From Phenylobacterium sp. (GTDB lineage Bacteria; Pseudomonadota; Alphaproteobacteria; Caulobacterales; Caulobacteraceae), in NCBI RefSeq assembly GCF_019636135.1, contig NZ_JAHBYD010000005.1, forward strand, positions 1 through 64,000: 64,000 nucleotides of DNA. Direction: 5' to 3'. Shown here in pieces: positions 53,898 to 61,599 of this stretch. The notes beneath the pieces are model-generated. The model worked only from the letters and a program-made list of their open reading frames with translations, made no database searches and was not told the origin of the DNA. The translations under genes and the position numbers were made by a program. Every line of letters begins with the position of its first letter. Positions within the stretch are counted from its first letter, which is position 1.

Positions 53898-54673
53898 GGC
53901 TGGTAGCCCATTCGCTGCATGATCGGGGCGCAAATGGCGGCCACACCCTCCCGGAACTCCGGCGCGAGCGGCGACAGGCGCGACGTGAGGTCGATGGCGC
54001 GATTGTACTTCGGCGAGCCCCACGCGTCGTCGTCGACCTTGTCGGCCGAGGCGCCCCACATCCGCGACGTGTCGAACCCTTGCAGGCCGGCGAAGGCCGC
54101 CAGCCTGGCGCGCAGGCCGTCCGAGTTGAGATCCTCGTAGCGGAACATGAAGTGACGGCCCCCGAACCCGTGGCGCAGCACGGCCTGGTAGTAGCTCACG
54201 TACTCCCTGGCGACCGCCGACGCGTCGCCGACGGTGAACGGCCGCCCCAGACCCGACTTGTCATGCACCTCCTGCCGCGAACGGACCACGTCGTACGGGT
54301 GGCGGCAGACCGTCACGAACCGGGCCTTGTCGGGATAGAGAAGGTTCAGGTCCGGGAAGAACGGCGTCAGGTGCGGGTCCTTGACCGCGAGGATGGAACG
54401 GCCCCCCAGCGCCGTCCAGATGCGGCGGAGCGCCAGGTCGCTGGTCTCGCGGATCAGGTCGCGGAAGTCGTCCCGGTCGCGGAAGTAGGCGCTCGTGTGC
54501 TGGTCCCAGGCCGCGCGGCCGTTGCGGAAGGCGCTCATGAACCCGCGGAAGAAGCTGATCTCGGGCGCGTACGCGCTGACGTCGTCGCCGGTGCAGATCA
54601 GGGCGTGCGCGACGGTGGTGCCGGATCGCGGGGCCCCGCCGACGAAGATGATGCTGTCCGCGCCGTCGGCCAT
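53894..54673 (-). CDS. Sulfotransferase family protein
   Basis: The 259-residue cytosolic enzyme has the 5'-phosphosulfate loop as IIFVGGAPRSGTTVAHAL (residues 8-25) and the 3'-phosphate motif as TVCRHPYDVVRSRQEV, the two signatures of PAPS-using sulfotransferases. DLNSDGLRARLAAFAGL is typical of the C-terminal cap. It would sulfate a sugar or lipid acceptor. Its ATG shares one base with the stop of the aminotransferase gene (TGATG arrangement at 54671-54675), and the next gene starts inside its stop. Confidence 0.88.
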   Translation of the reverse strand: MADGADSIIFVGGAPRSGTTVAHALICTGDDVSAYAPEISFFRGFMSAFRNGRAAWDQHTSAYFRDRDDFRDLIRETSDLALRRIWTALGGRSILAVKDPHLTPFFPDLNLLYPDKARFVTVCRHPYDVVRSRQEVHDKSGLGRPFTVGDASAVAREYVSYYQAVLRHGFGGRHFMFRYEDLNSDGLRARLAAFAGLQGFDTSRMWGASADKVDDDAWGSPKYNRAIDLTSRLSPLAPEFREGVAAICAPIMQRMGYQP

Positions 54674-55800
54674 CAGGGCGCACCCTCCGCCAGGGCGTCG
54701 TGAGCGCCCAGCACCTGCACGATGCGGTCCGCCACCACGGCCACGTCGCCCTCGGGCATCCCGGGCCAGAGCGGCAGGGACAGGACCTCGTCGGCGAGGC
54801 GCTCGGCCAGGGGGAAATCGCCCTCGCGGTGTCCCAGGTGCGCGAACGCCGGCTGCCGGTGACAGGCGATCGGATAGTGGATCAAGGTCTCGATCCCGGC
54901 GTCCGCAAGAGCCGCCTGGAGCGCGTCGCGCCGGCCGCTGCGCACGACGTAGAGGTGCCAGGCATGCCGGGCCCAGGGCGCCTCGGCGGGCCGGATCAGG
55001 CCCGGGGCCGGCGACAGCGCCTGGTCGTAGAGCGCCGCGAGCCGGCGCCGCTTTCCGTTCGCCCCGTCCAGGTCCTTCAGGCGCTCGCGCAGGAACGCGG
55101 CCTGCAGTTCGTCGAGGCGGGAGTTCACGCCGGCGGTCTCGTGCGCGTACTTGCGGCGCGAGCCGTAGTTCCGAAGCATCCGCAGGCGTTCGGCCAGGGC
55201 CGCATCGGAGGTGACCACGGCCCCGCCGTCGCCGAGCGCGCCCAGGTTCTTGGTCGGATAGAAGCTGAACGCCGTCGCGTGCGCCAGGCCGCCGGTCCGG
55301 CGGCCCCGGTAGAGCGCGCCGTGGCTCTGGGCGGCGTCTTCGAGGAGAAACAGGCCGCGCTCGTCGGCCAGCCGCCGCAGCGGGTCCATATCGACGGGAT
55401 GGCCATAGAGCGAGACCGGCAGGATCGCCGCGGTCCGCGGGGTCAGGGCGGCGGTCACCGCGTCTGCGCCCATCGTATAGGTGACGGGATCCACCTCGAC
55501 CGGAACGGGCCGCGCCCCGGCCATCTCGACGGCCAGCCAGGTGGCGGCGAACGTGTGCGCCGGGACGACGACCTCGCAGCCCGCGCCGATATCCGCCGCA
55601 CGCAGGGTGAGCGCCAGCGCATCCAGGCCGTTGCCCACGCCGACGGCGAAGTCCGCGCCGCAGTAGGCCGCGAACTCGGCTTCGAACGCTTCGAGTTCCG
55701 GCCCCAGCACCACCCAGCCACTGTCCATCACGCGGGCGTACGCGGCGTCCAGACGGGCCCTCAGGTCCGCGTCGCTCAGGTCCAGGTCGTAGAACCTCAT
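54673..55800 (-). CDS. fdtB: dTDP-3-keto-6-deoxyhexose aminotransferase (FdtB/QdtB type)
   Basis: The 375-residue DegT-family PLP enzyme begins MRFYDLDLSDADLRARLDAAYARVMDSGWVVLGPELEAFE, the 3-aminotransferase type. LLEDAAQSHGALYRGRRTG holds the PLP Asp, and FSFYPTKNLGALGDGGAV the Schiff-base Lys. Next to FdtA it should make dTDP-3-amino-3,6-dideoxyhexose (Fuc3N or Qui3N). The ATG is set by the overlap with fdtA (55797-55800, ATGA). RmlA and RmlB, which give the dTDP-4-keto-6-deoxyglucose substrate, are not in the window. Confidence 0.87.
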   Translation of the reverse strand: MRFYDLDLSDADLRARLDAAYARVMDSGWVVLGPELEAFEAEFAAYCGADFAVGVGNGLDALALTLRAADIGAGCEVVVPAHTFAATWLAVEMAGARPVPVEVDPVTYTMGADAVTAALTPRTAAILPVSLYGHPVDMDPLRRLADERGLFLLEDAAQSHGALYRGRRTGGLAHATAFSFYPTKNLGALGDGGAVVTSDAALAERLRMLRNYGSRRKYAHETAGVNSRLDELQAAFLRERLKDLDGANGKRRRLAALYDQALSPAPGLIRPAEAPWARHAWHLYVVRSGRRDALQAALADAGIETLIHYPIACHRQPAFAHLGHREGDFPLAERLADEVLSLPLWPGMPEGDVAVVADRIVQVLGAHDALAEGAP

Positions 55801-56204
55801 CCCCGCGCCGCGGCGAGAAAGCGGTCGAACTCCCGGATGTAGTCCGCCTCGTCGTAGTGGGCCGAAGCCAGCACCAGGCACACGGCGCCGGACGAGAAGT
55901 TGTCGATGTCGCGCCACATCATCGGGCCGACGTGCAGGCCGCGGTTCGGGCGGTTGAGCGTGACCCGCTCGGCGCGCGACCCGTCGTGCAGGCTCACGTC
56001 GAAACTGCCCGACACGGCGATCAGCAACTGGTGCAGGGCGAGGTGGGCGTGTCCCGCCCGGGTCGACTGGCTCGGCACGTCGTAGAGATAGTAGACGCGC
56101 TTCACCTCGAACGGCGCATGCTGTCCCGATTCGATCACGCACAGGTTCCCGCGCGGATCCTCGATCACCGGCAGGTCGATGAACTTGGCCAGTGCCTCGG
56201 GCAT
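55797..56204 (-). CDS. fdtA: dTDP-4-oxo-6-deoxyglucose 3,4-ketoisomerase (FdtA/QdtA type)
   Basis: The 135-residue cupin protein starts FIDLPVIEDPRGNLCVIESGQHAPFEVKRVYYLYDVP and contains RAGHAHLALHQLLIAVSGSFDVSL, with the His pair (GHAH...H) of the sugar ketoisomerase family, then NRGLHVGPMMWRDIDNFS. This is the WxcM-C/FdtA family. It moves the keto group from C4 to C3 of dTDP-4-keto-6-deoxyglucose. The aminotransferase that uses its product is coupled directly downstream. FdtA versus QdtA (galacto or gluco product) cannot be told by eye. Confidence 0.86.
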   Translation of the reverse strand: MPEALAKFIDLPVIEDPRGNLCVIESGQHAPFEVKRVYYLYDVPSQSTRAGHAHLALHQLLIAVSGSFDVSLHDGSRAERVTLNRPNRGLHVGPMMWRDIDNFSSGAVCLVLASAHYDEADYIREFDRFLAAARG

Positions 56205-56285
56205 GGGTCTCCGTGGGGCGCGCGGCCTGCTCTAACCTGAGGGCCGCAGGGGTGACAAGGTCGGGCACGGGCGCGGACCCATCGC

Positions 56286-58547
56286 CTAGCGGCGTCCCAG
56301 CCTCGACGCGACGTCGGGGTGGCGGGCGAGGAGGGCCACGTCGAGGTCCTCGCGCCGCGCCCACAGCCCACGGTACCAGTCGCGGCGCCCGCCGAGCTGG
56401 TGGGCGAACAGGCGGTGATCGCGAACGTATTCCCACGCCGCGCGCGCGACGCGGGCGCGGCGTGGCTCATCCGCGAGCAGCGCGGCCAGCAACGGCGCCC
56501 AGTCGGACAGGCCGTCGGCGAGGAAGCCGGTCTCGCCGTGCCGCACGGTGTCGGCGTAGACGATGGGGGAGCCGATCGTCACGAGGCTCCCGGCCGCGGC
56601 GTCGATGAACTTCGCGTCGCTCTTGGTGGCCCACAGCGGGCTGGGGTCCACCGGCGAAAGGGAGATCGAGCAGGTCCCCATGAGATCGAGGTAGTCGTCG
56701 TACGGCAGGACGTCGTGGAACTCCTTCCGCGCCGTCGGGAGGGCGGCAAAGACGTCCGGGTCGCCGACGACCACGAACTCCGCGTCGGGAAAGGCTTCGG
56801 CGACCGGCGCCAGCGACTTCGCGACCTCGACGGCGAAGGGCCCGCGCAACAGGCCTCCGTAGAAGATGCGTCGCGCGCGGCGCTCCTGGAACGCCGGCAG
56901 GTCGAAGACGGCGTTCGGGAACACCTGGACGTCCGGGTTGTACGCGCCGAAGACCTCGGCGAGGCCTGGCGTCGAGGTCTGCACGGCGTGGACATAGCTG
57001 AACATCGTCCACAGGTGCGGTCCGATCTCCCGCGCCTTGGCGCGCGCCACGAGCTCCGGATGGTCGTCGAATTCCAGCACCATGAGCCAGCCCTTCCGGA
57101 TGTGCTGGGCCGCCACGCCGCACCACATCTCGGGGGGCGCCAGCGGCGGGCGCTGGAGGACCTGGATCTTCGGTTCGTCGATCGGCAGCGGAGCCAGGCC
57201 GAAGGGCTTCTGCAAGGTCACGACAAGGCCCGGGTCGGATCGGAGCCCCAACGCGGGCAGGCGGGTCCGGATGTCCATGAGCCGCGTCGCGTAGGTGGCG
57301 ATCCGCACGTGAAGCGGCCTGGGCGCCGAAGCGCCGGCCCGGCGGCCGACGATCACGAGGTCGCCCCCCAGCGCCGCCGCCGTCGGCCCCCCGGCGCGCA
57401 GCGCGGCCGAGAGGTCGTGGGCGAGGTCGTTGAACGTGTCGCCTTCAGGGGTCAGCGCCTGCGCGCGCTCGATCGCGATCCCGGCGCGCCCGAGCGCCGC
57501 GACGGCTTCGGCCGGCGCAACGCCCCGGCCCTGCCGGAGGATGGTCACGAGCAGGCCGCCCGGCGCGATGAGATCCAGCAGGCCCGGATCCGCCACGATC
57601 CGGCCCACGTCGTCCGCGAGGAGCGTGGTCGCGGGCCTCTTCGATTCGGCCGTCCAGAACGGGGACGCGGACCGGCGACGCCAGGCCTGGCGAACCGCCT
57701 CCGGCTCGTCGCCGAGATAGCAGACACTCCCGGTATCCAGCGGGACCCGCCCGAGGAGCGCGCCGCGCACGCCGTCCTCGTCCTGCTGGCGGACCACGCG
57801 GGCGCACGCCCGCGTCAGGATTTCGATCACGAACCCGCCGCGCTGGAGGGCGAGGGCGTGGCCGCTGTCGGGAACGACGTGGAAGTCCACGCCGGGCTGC
57901 CGGGTCAGGAACGCCCTGTCGTTCTCGTCGACCAGGCTGGGGCAGCGCTCGACCGTCCGCTGGGGATGCAGCGGTTCGGAGCCCAGCAGCACGTCGACCG
58001 GGGCGTGCAGGTTGCGGAAGAGATGGTGGTAGGTGCGCGCCTCGACGGCGTCCCGCCCGACGCCGAAGACCGACGCCAGCATCGCCTCGAGGTCGCCGTC
58101 GTCGGGCCGAAGGCGCAGACGCTCCTGAAGGCCCGGCAGCAGCGGCCAGAGGTTGCGCATCGACAGCAGCGGCTCGATGGCCACGACGTGGCGCACCCGG
58201 CCCGACGTCGCGGCGAGCGCGACGAGCGCCCCCACGCCCGCCCCCAGCAGGATGACCGGGCGGTCGGGAAACGTCGCGTCGAGCACCTCGTCGAGCGCCT
58301 GCGCGAAATCCTGCACCGAATTGCCGCCCAGCCGGGGCGCGTGGTCGCCGGGCAGGTGCATGAACGCCGTGTCGGCGTGACGTTCGAGGACACCGGGCAG
58401 CCGGCTCAGGTAACCACGAGAGGCGAACGCATCCGCGACGACGAGGACGACGGGACGACGCGCCGCGAAGGCGCCGGGGACGTGCCAGATCGGCGCCGTT
58501 CCCAGCGACGTCGCCACGTCGCGTCGGACCAGGGTGTCAGGGCTCAT
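56286..58547 (-). CDS. 753-residue fusion: hydrolase-like domain without nucleophile, middle domain, glycosyltransferase
   Basis: Residues 1-250 resemble an alpha/beta hydrolase and are paralogous to the gene at 58717 (shared LPGDHAP/LPGNHCP, VGALVALA, VAIEPLL/VAVEPPL, LLGSEPLHP/LVGSEPLLP, SLVDE/SFVDE). The nucleophile elbow reads GAGVG (102-106), so the Ser position (104) is Gly; His230 is kept in DSGH. Residues about 270-410 look like a degenerate methyltransferase (LLDLIAPGGLLVTILRQG). Residues about 430-750 are a GT-B glycosyltransferase (QVFPNAVFDLPAF, FIDAAAGSLVTIGSPIVYADTV). It reads into fdtA after 81 bases, so it may head that operon. I do not know a named homologue. Confidence 0.82.
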   Translation of the reverse strand: MSPDTLVRRDVATSLGTAPIWHVPGAFAARRPVVLVVADAFASRGYLSRLPGVLERHADTAFMHLPGDHAPRLGGNSVQDFAQALDEVLDATFPDRPVILLGAGVGALVALAATSGRVRHVVAIEPLLSMRNLWPLLPGLQERLRLRPDDGDLEAMLASVFGVGRDAVEARTYHHLFRNLHAPVDVLLGSEPLHPQRTVERCPSLVDENDRAFLTRQPGVDFHVVPDSGHALALQRGGFVIEILTRACARVVRQQDEDGVRGALLGRVPLDTGSVCYLGDEPEAVRQAWRRRSASPFWTAESKRPATTLLADDVGRIVADPGLLDLIAPGGLLVTILRQGRGVAPAEAVAALGRAGIAIERAQALTPEGDTFNDLAHDLSAALRAGGPTAAALGGDLVIVGRRAGASAPRPLHVRIATYATRLMDIRTRLPALGLRSDPGLVVTLQKPFGLAPLPIDEPKIQVLQRPPLAPPEMWCGVAAQHIRKGWLMVLEFDDHPELVARAKAREIGPHLWTMFSYVHAVQTSTPGLAEVFGAYNPDVQVFPNAVFDLPAFQERRARRIFYGGLLRGPFAVEVAKSLAPVAEAFPDAEFVVVGDPDVFAALPTARKEFHDVLPYDDYLDLMGTCSISLSPVDPSPLWATKSDAKFIDAAAGSLVTIGSPIVYADTVRHGETGFLADGLSDWAPLLAALLADEPRRARVARAAWEYVRDHRLFAHQLGGRRDWYRGLWARREDLDVALLARHPDVASRLGRR

Positions 58548-58716
58548 TCAACGGTATCCTGCTCGGCGACGCCGCTCCGCTTCACGTGCGACGCTTACTG
58601 TCACAGTTCCCGGATGAGCAAGGCGCAGCGCCTCTGCGAGCCGTGCGGCGGGCTGCATTGGCGCGGCGCGGCCGGCGCGGGCTTCCTCGGCCGCCCGGCG
58701 CGCGGTAGGCAGGGCC

Positions 58717-59451
58717 ATGGAAGCGGAGGCGCGGTACGAGGCCGAGACGGCGTTCGGCCCGGTCCACATGTGGGGCCGCGACACCGGCCGCCCCGTGCTC
58801 TTCGCGGTCGCCGGCGCCTTCGCGCATCCGACCTACCTGCACCTCCTCCAGACGCGTTTCCCCCACGTGGACCTGTGGCGGACGCACCTGCCCGGCAACC
58901 ACTGTCCGCCGCTGGTCTCGACTTCGGTCGGGGTGTTCGGCGCGGCCTACTCGCAGGCCCTGTCGGACCGCCTCGGCGATCGCCCCGCCGTGGTCGTCGG
59001 GACGTCGGTGGGCGCGCTCGTCGCGCTCGCGCTCGCGACGCCCGGGATCGTCGGGACCGTCGCGGTCGAGCCGCCGTTGCGGACGGGCGACGCATGGCCG
59101 CTGCGCGCCTATCCGGCCAAGGCGCCCGCCGGCTCCGAGACCTTCCTGTGGAACGTCCTGGGCGTCTCGCGCGACGGGCACGAGCCGCGGGACTATTCGG
59201 GCCTGGTCGACCGGATCTCGCGCCCCACCACCGTCCTGGTCGGGTCCGAGCCGCTGCTCCCCGAGCGCCCGACCCGGGTCACCCCCAGCTTCGTCGACGA
59301 GGAGAGCCGGCGGCTCCTGCGGTCCCATCCCCTGGTCGAGCTGGTCGAGTGCGAGGGCGCCGGCCACAACGTGCCGAAGCTGACGCCGCGCCCCATGCTC
59401 CTGGCGATCCGCGACGCCATCCTGCGGACCGGCGCCGGCGCGCCCGCCTGA
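58717..59451 (+). CDS. Alpha/beta hydrolase-like protein, paralogue of the adjacent fusion domain
   Basis: The 244-residue protein has a catalytic elbow GTSVG (Ser97) in VVVGTSVGALVALALA and a late His217 in GAGHNVP, as in alpha/beta hydrolases; the acid residue is not obvious. The stretch LVGSEPLLPERPTRVTPSFVDEESRRLL is nearly shared with the 753-residue protein on the other strand. The two genes are divergent with 169 bases between starts. An ester hydrolase or acyl-removing role in glycan modification is inferred. The gene is the last on the chromosome side of the mobile-element junction. Confidence 0.8.
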   Translation: MEAEARYEAETAFGPVHMWGRDTGRPVLFAVAGAFAHPTYLHLLQTRFPHVDLWRTHLPGNHCPPLVSTSVGVFGAAYSQALSDRLGDRPAVVVGTSVGALVALALATPGIVGTVAVEPPLRTGDAWPLRAYPAKAPAGSETFLWNVLGVSRDGHEPRDYSGLVDRISRPTTVLVGSEPLLPERPTRVTPSFVDEESRRLLRSHPLVELVECEGAGHNVPKLTPRPMLLAIRDAILRTGAGAPA

Positions 59452-59492
59452 GCCGCCCCGCGGGCCGCCCGTCGGGCAAACCACCAATGCGC

Positions 59493-59539
59493 TGGCGCAC
59501 CCGACACGATTCGAACGTGTGACCTTTGCCTTCGGAGGG
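59493..59539 (-). tRNA. 3' half of tRNA-Arg(CCG), attachment-site remnant
   Basis: Read on the minus strand, the segment gives anticodon loop CTCCGAA (59531-59537, anticodon CCG), stem strand GGCAA, variable AGGTC, T arm ACACGTTCGAATCGTGT, acceptor strand CGGGTGC, then G and CCA at 59493-59495. The 5' half does not follow: the bases beyond 59540 cannot form the anticodon stem or D arm. This is what is left at one end when an element integrates in the anticodon loop; the whole tRNA gene would be at the element's other end, outside the window. Not functional here. Confidence 0.85.
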
Positions 59540-59550
59540 ATTATCGCTGG

Positions 59551-59590
59551 TTCCGCCAATAACCGCCAGGAACCGCCGATGACCGCCTAT
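59551..59590 (+). repeat. Four direct repeats in exact 10-base phase next to the att site
   Basis: Four consecutive 10-mers each carry CCGCC at the same place: TTCCGCCAAT, AACCGCCAGG, AACCGCCGAT, GACCGCCTAT. The spacing is one helical turn, so all copies face the same side of DNA. The position, 11 bases from the tRNA remnant and 128 bases before the integrase start, fits arm-type sites for the integrase or an excision factor. Confidence 0.7.
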
Positions 59591-59666
59591 CTCCCTGAAA
59601 TCGCTAAAGTATTTGATTCCACGTCCCGCCGAGGCTACTCTTCTTCCCGCCACAGTTTTCGCCCGC

Positions 59667-59688
59667 GTGCTTACGCGGTGCTTACGCG
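59667..59688 (+). repeat. Perfect 11-base tandem duplication upstream of the integrase gene
   Basis: GTGCTTACGCG occurs twice with no gap (59667-59677 and 59678-59688), 30 bases before the integrase ATG. It could be an operator for control of the integrase or another pair of protein-binding arms. A function is not shown by the sequence. Confidence 0.6.
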
Positions 59689-59717
59689 AGCGGATGCGGA
59701 CGGCTCGGAGGAATCTC

Positions 59718-61079
59718 ATGGCTAAGCTCACAAAAAGGGTCGTCGACGCCGCGGAAAGCCGCACGAAAGATTACGTCATCTGGGACGACGAACTCCCCGG
59801 CTTCGGCCTCCGCGTATTCACGTCGGGCAAACGCAGCTACGTCATTCAGTACCGTCTCGGCAAGCGATCGCGCCGTTTCACGATCGGCCTGCATGGTGTC
59901 TGGACACCGGAGCGGGCGCGCCAGGAGGCGAAGGTTCAACTAGGCCGCGTCGCGCAGGGGGAAGACCCGGCCGAGGAGAAGCAACTCGACAACAAGGCGC
60001 TCACGGTCAAGGAACTCTGCGACCTCTATGTGGCCGATCTCAAGGGTGGCCTGATCCTGGGTAAGGGTGGTCGCCCGAAGAAGGCGAGCACCATCCTCTC
60101 CGACACGGGCCGCATCGAGCGCCACATCGTACCCCTACTCGGAACCCGCAGGGTCAAGGATCTCGTGAAGGCCGACATCACGAAGGCCCTGAAAGATATT
60201 ATGGCGGGCAAGACCCGCTGTAGCGTCAAGACGAAGAAGCCGCGCGGTCGCGCCATCGTGCGTGGCGGGGCCGGCACCGCCACACGGACCATTGGGCTCC
60301 TTGGCGGTATTCTCACCTACGCCGTCGAGGCCGGCGTCATTGACGTCAATCCGGCGCACGGAGTCAGGCGCCCGAAGGACAATGTGCGAGCGCGGCGTCT
60401 GACCGAGGCGGAGTATCGCATCCTTGGCGAAATCCTGACCAAGGCCGCCGAGAACGAGAAGTATGAGATGTCGGTCGACATTATCCGCCAGCTTGCACTG
60501 ACCGGATGCCGCCGAACCGAAATGGTCACCCTGGCTTGGACGGAGGCCGATACGGATTCAAGTTGCCTTCGGCTGATCGACAGCAAGGAGGGCAGCTCGA
60601 TCCGGCCGATTGGTCTGCCTGTGGTAGAGTATCTTGAGAACCGACGGAAAACAAAGACCGGCACCCATGTCTTTCCCGGTCAGGGTGACGACAATGCGTT
60701 CGGTAGCTTCCCGAACCATTGGGCGCAGATATTCGAGGAGACGCCGCTCGCCGACATCACGCCGCACGTTCTTCGACACAGCTTCGCCAGCATCGCAAAC
60801 GATCTCGGGTTCACCGAGGTCACAATTGCAGCGCTAGTCGGCCACGCGAAGGGATCGGTCACGAGCAACTATATCCACACGCTCGACACCGCTCTGATCA
60901 TGGCCGCCGACACCATCTCCGGTTACATTCAAGGGCTTCTCGATGGAATCGAGTTCAAACAGACCGCTTATGCCCTCGATCGAGACTCGCGGAAGACCGC
61001 GCTTGCACGGTTTTTGCAGAAAGCAGCGGCTTCGGATCAGGATACAATCTCAGATGCGGAGCAGCTCCTTGCGGCCTGA
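59718..61079 (+). CDS. Tyrosine recombinase / integrase (DUF4102 N-domain)
   Basis: The 453-residue protein catalyses site-specific integration and excision of the element. Residues 1-90 form the DUF4102 arm-binding domain (LTKRVVDAAESRTKDYVIWDDELPGFGLRVF), about 95-200 the core-binding domain, and the rest the catalytic domain: Arg265 in TGCRRTEM, Lys290 region, His350 and Arg353 in HVLRHSFAS, His376 in VGHAKGS and nucleophile Tyr385 in NYIHTLD. All are present. The ATG at 59718 has CGGAGGA before it; the open frame before that is not protein-like. It faces away from the tRNA-Arg remnant. Composition is less GC-rich than the chromosome. Confidence 0.95.
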   Translation: MAKLTKRVVDAAESRTKDYVIWDDELPGFGLRVFTSGKRSYVIQYRLGKRSRRFTIGLHGVWTPERARQEAKVQLGRVAQGEDPAEEKQLDNKALTVKELCDLYVADLKGGLILGKGGRPKKASTILSDTGRIERHIVPLLGTRRVKDLVKADITKALKDIMAGKTRCSVKTKKPRGRAIVRGGAGTATRTIGLLGGILTYAVEAGVIDVNPAHGVRRPKDNVRARRLTEAEYRILGEILTKAAENEKYEMSVDIIRQLALTGCRRTEMVTLAWTEADTDSSCLRLIDSKEGSSIRPIGLPVVEYLENRRKTKTGTHVFPGQGDDNAFGSFPNHWAQIFEETPLADITPHVLRHSFASIANDLGFTEVTIAALVGHAKGSVTSNYIHTLDTALIMAADTISGYIQGLLDGIEFKQTAYALDRDSRKTALARFLQKAAASDQDTISDAEQLLAA

Positions 61080-61152
61080 TCGTCCGCTCAAGGTTTCAGT
61101 TATTGCAGTTAGAGGCGATTCGCCTTATATTGGCTGGCTAGGAGATACGATT

Positions 61153-61599
61153 ATGGCCAGCCAAGTCGTCCAGTTCGCCGGTCTATCGGACCGCGACCGC
61201 AAAAAGGTGTCGCCCCTGCCGGAGCTGGCGGAGGGCGATCACGTCGAGCTGCATGTCCGTCGTCGCGACGGGAAAGAACAGACCCTGTCGCTCCCGCCCG
61301 CAGCCGTCAGCGCGGTCGAGACCCTTTTGACCCGCCTGCTCAGCGGCAAGAGAGTAGCCATGCTCACTGAAGATCAGGAGCTAAGTCCAACCGACGCATC
61401 GGCGATCCTCGGCATTTCCCGTCCGCTCGTCGTTCACCGGATGGACATCGGCGAACTTCCGTTCCGTTACGTCGGAAAGCATCGCCGGGCATCGCTGGGG
61501 GATGTTCTCGCGCTGAAGGACAAGTTGGACACCCGACAAAAGGCGATGGATGCGCTGGCCGAGGATACAGAGGACCTCATCGCGAACCATGGCCTATAG
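61153..61599 (+). CDS. Helix-turn-helix antitoxin-like protein
   Basis: The 148-residue protein has a beta-rich first part (residues 25-65, GDHVELHVRRRDGKEQTLSLPPAA) and an excisionase/MerR-like HTH at about 78-122 (SPTDASAILGISRPLVVHRMDIGELPFRYVGKHRRASLGDVLAL), then an acidic helix tail. It overlaps the PIN gene by 11 bases, the layout of type II toxin-antitoxin pairs with a DNA-binding antitoxin. The ATG at 61153 begins MASQVVQFAG and follows GGAGATAC. It would bind and block the PIN toxin and repress its own operon. Confidence 0.82.
   Translation: MASQVVQFAGLSDRDRKKVSPLPELAEGDHVELHVRRRDGKEQTLSLPPAAVSAVETLLTRLLSGKRVAMLTEDQELSPTDASAILGISRPLVVHRMDIGELPFRYVGKHRRASLGDVLALKDKLDTRQKAMDALAEDTEDLIANHGL

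Noticed and set aside
56319..59522. 1067-codon plus-strand open frame across the glycan cluster end
   Set aside because: It is antisense to the 753-residue fusion protein and then runs out of frame through the 58717 hydrolase gene; no domain is visible.
59551..59590. CRISPR-like array
   Set aside because: Repeat units are 10 bases without spacers and no cas genes are near; phased protein-binding sites fit better.
59493..59600. Complete tRNA gene
   Set aside because: Only the half from the anticodon loop to CCA is present; bases beyond 59540 cannot form the anticodon stem, D arm or 5' acceptor strand.
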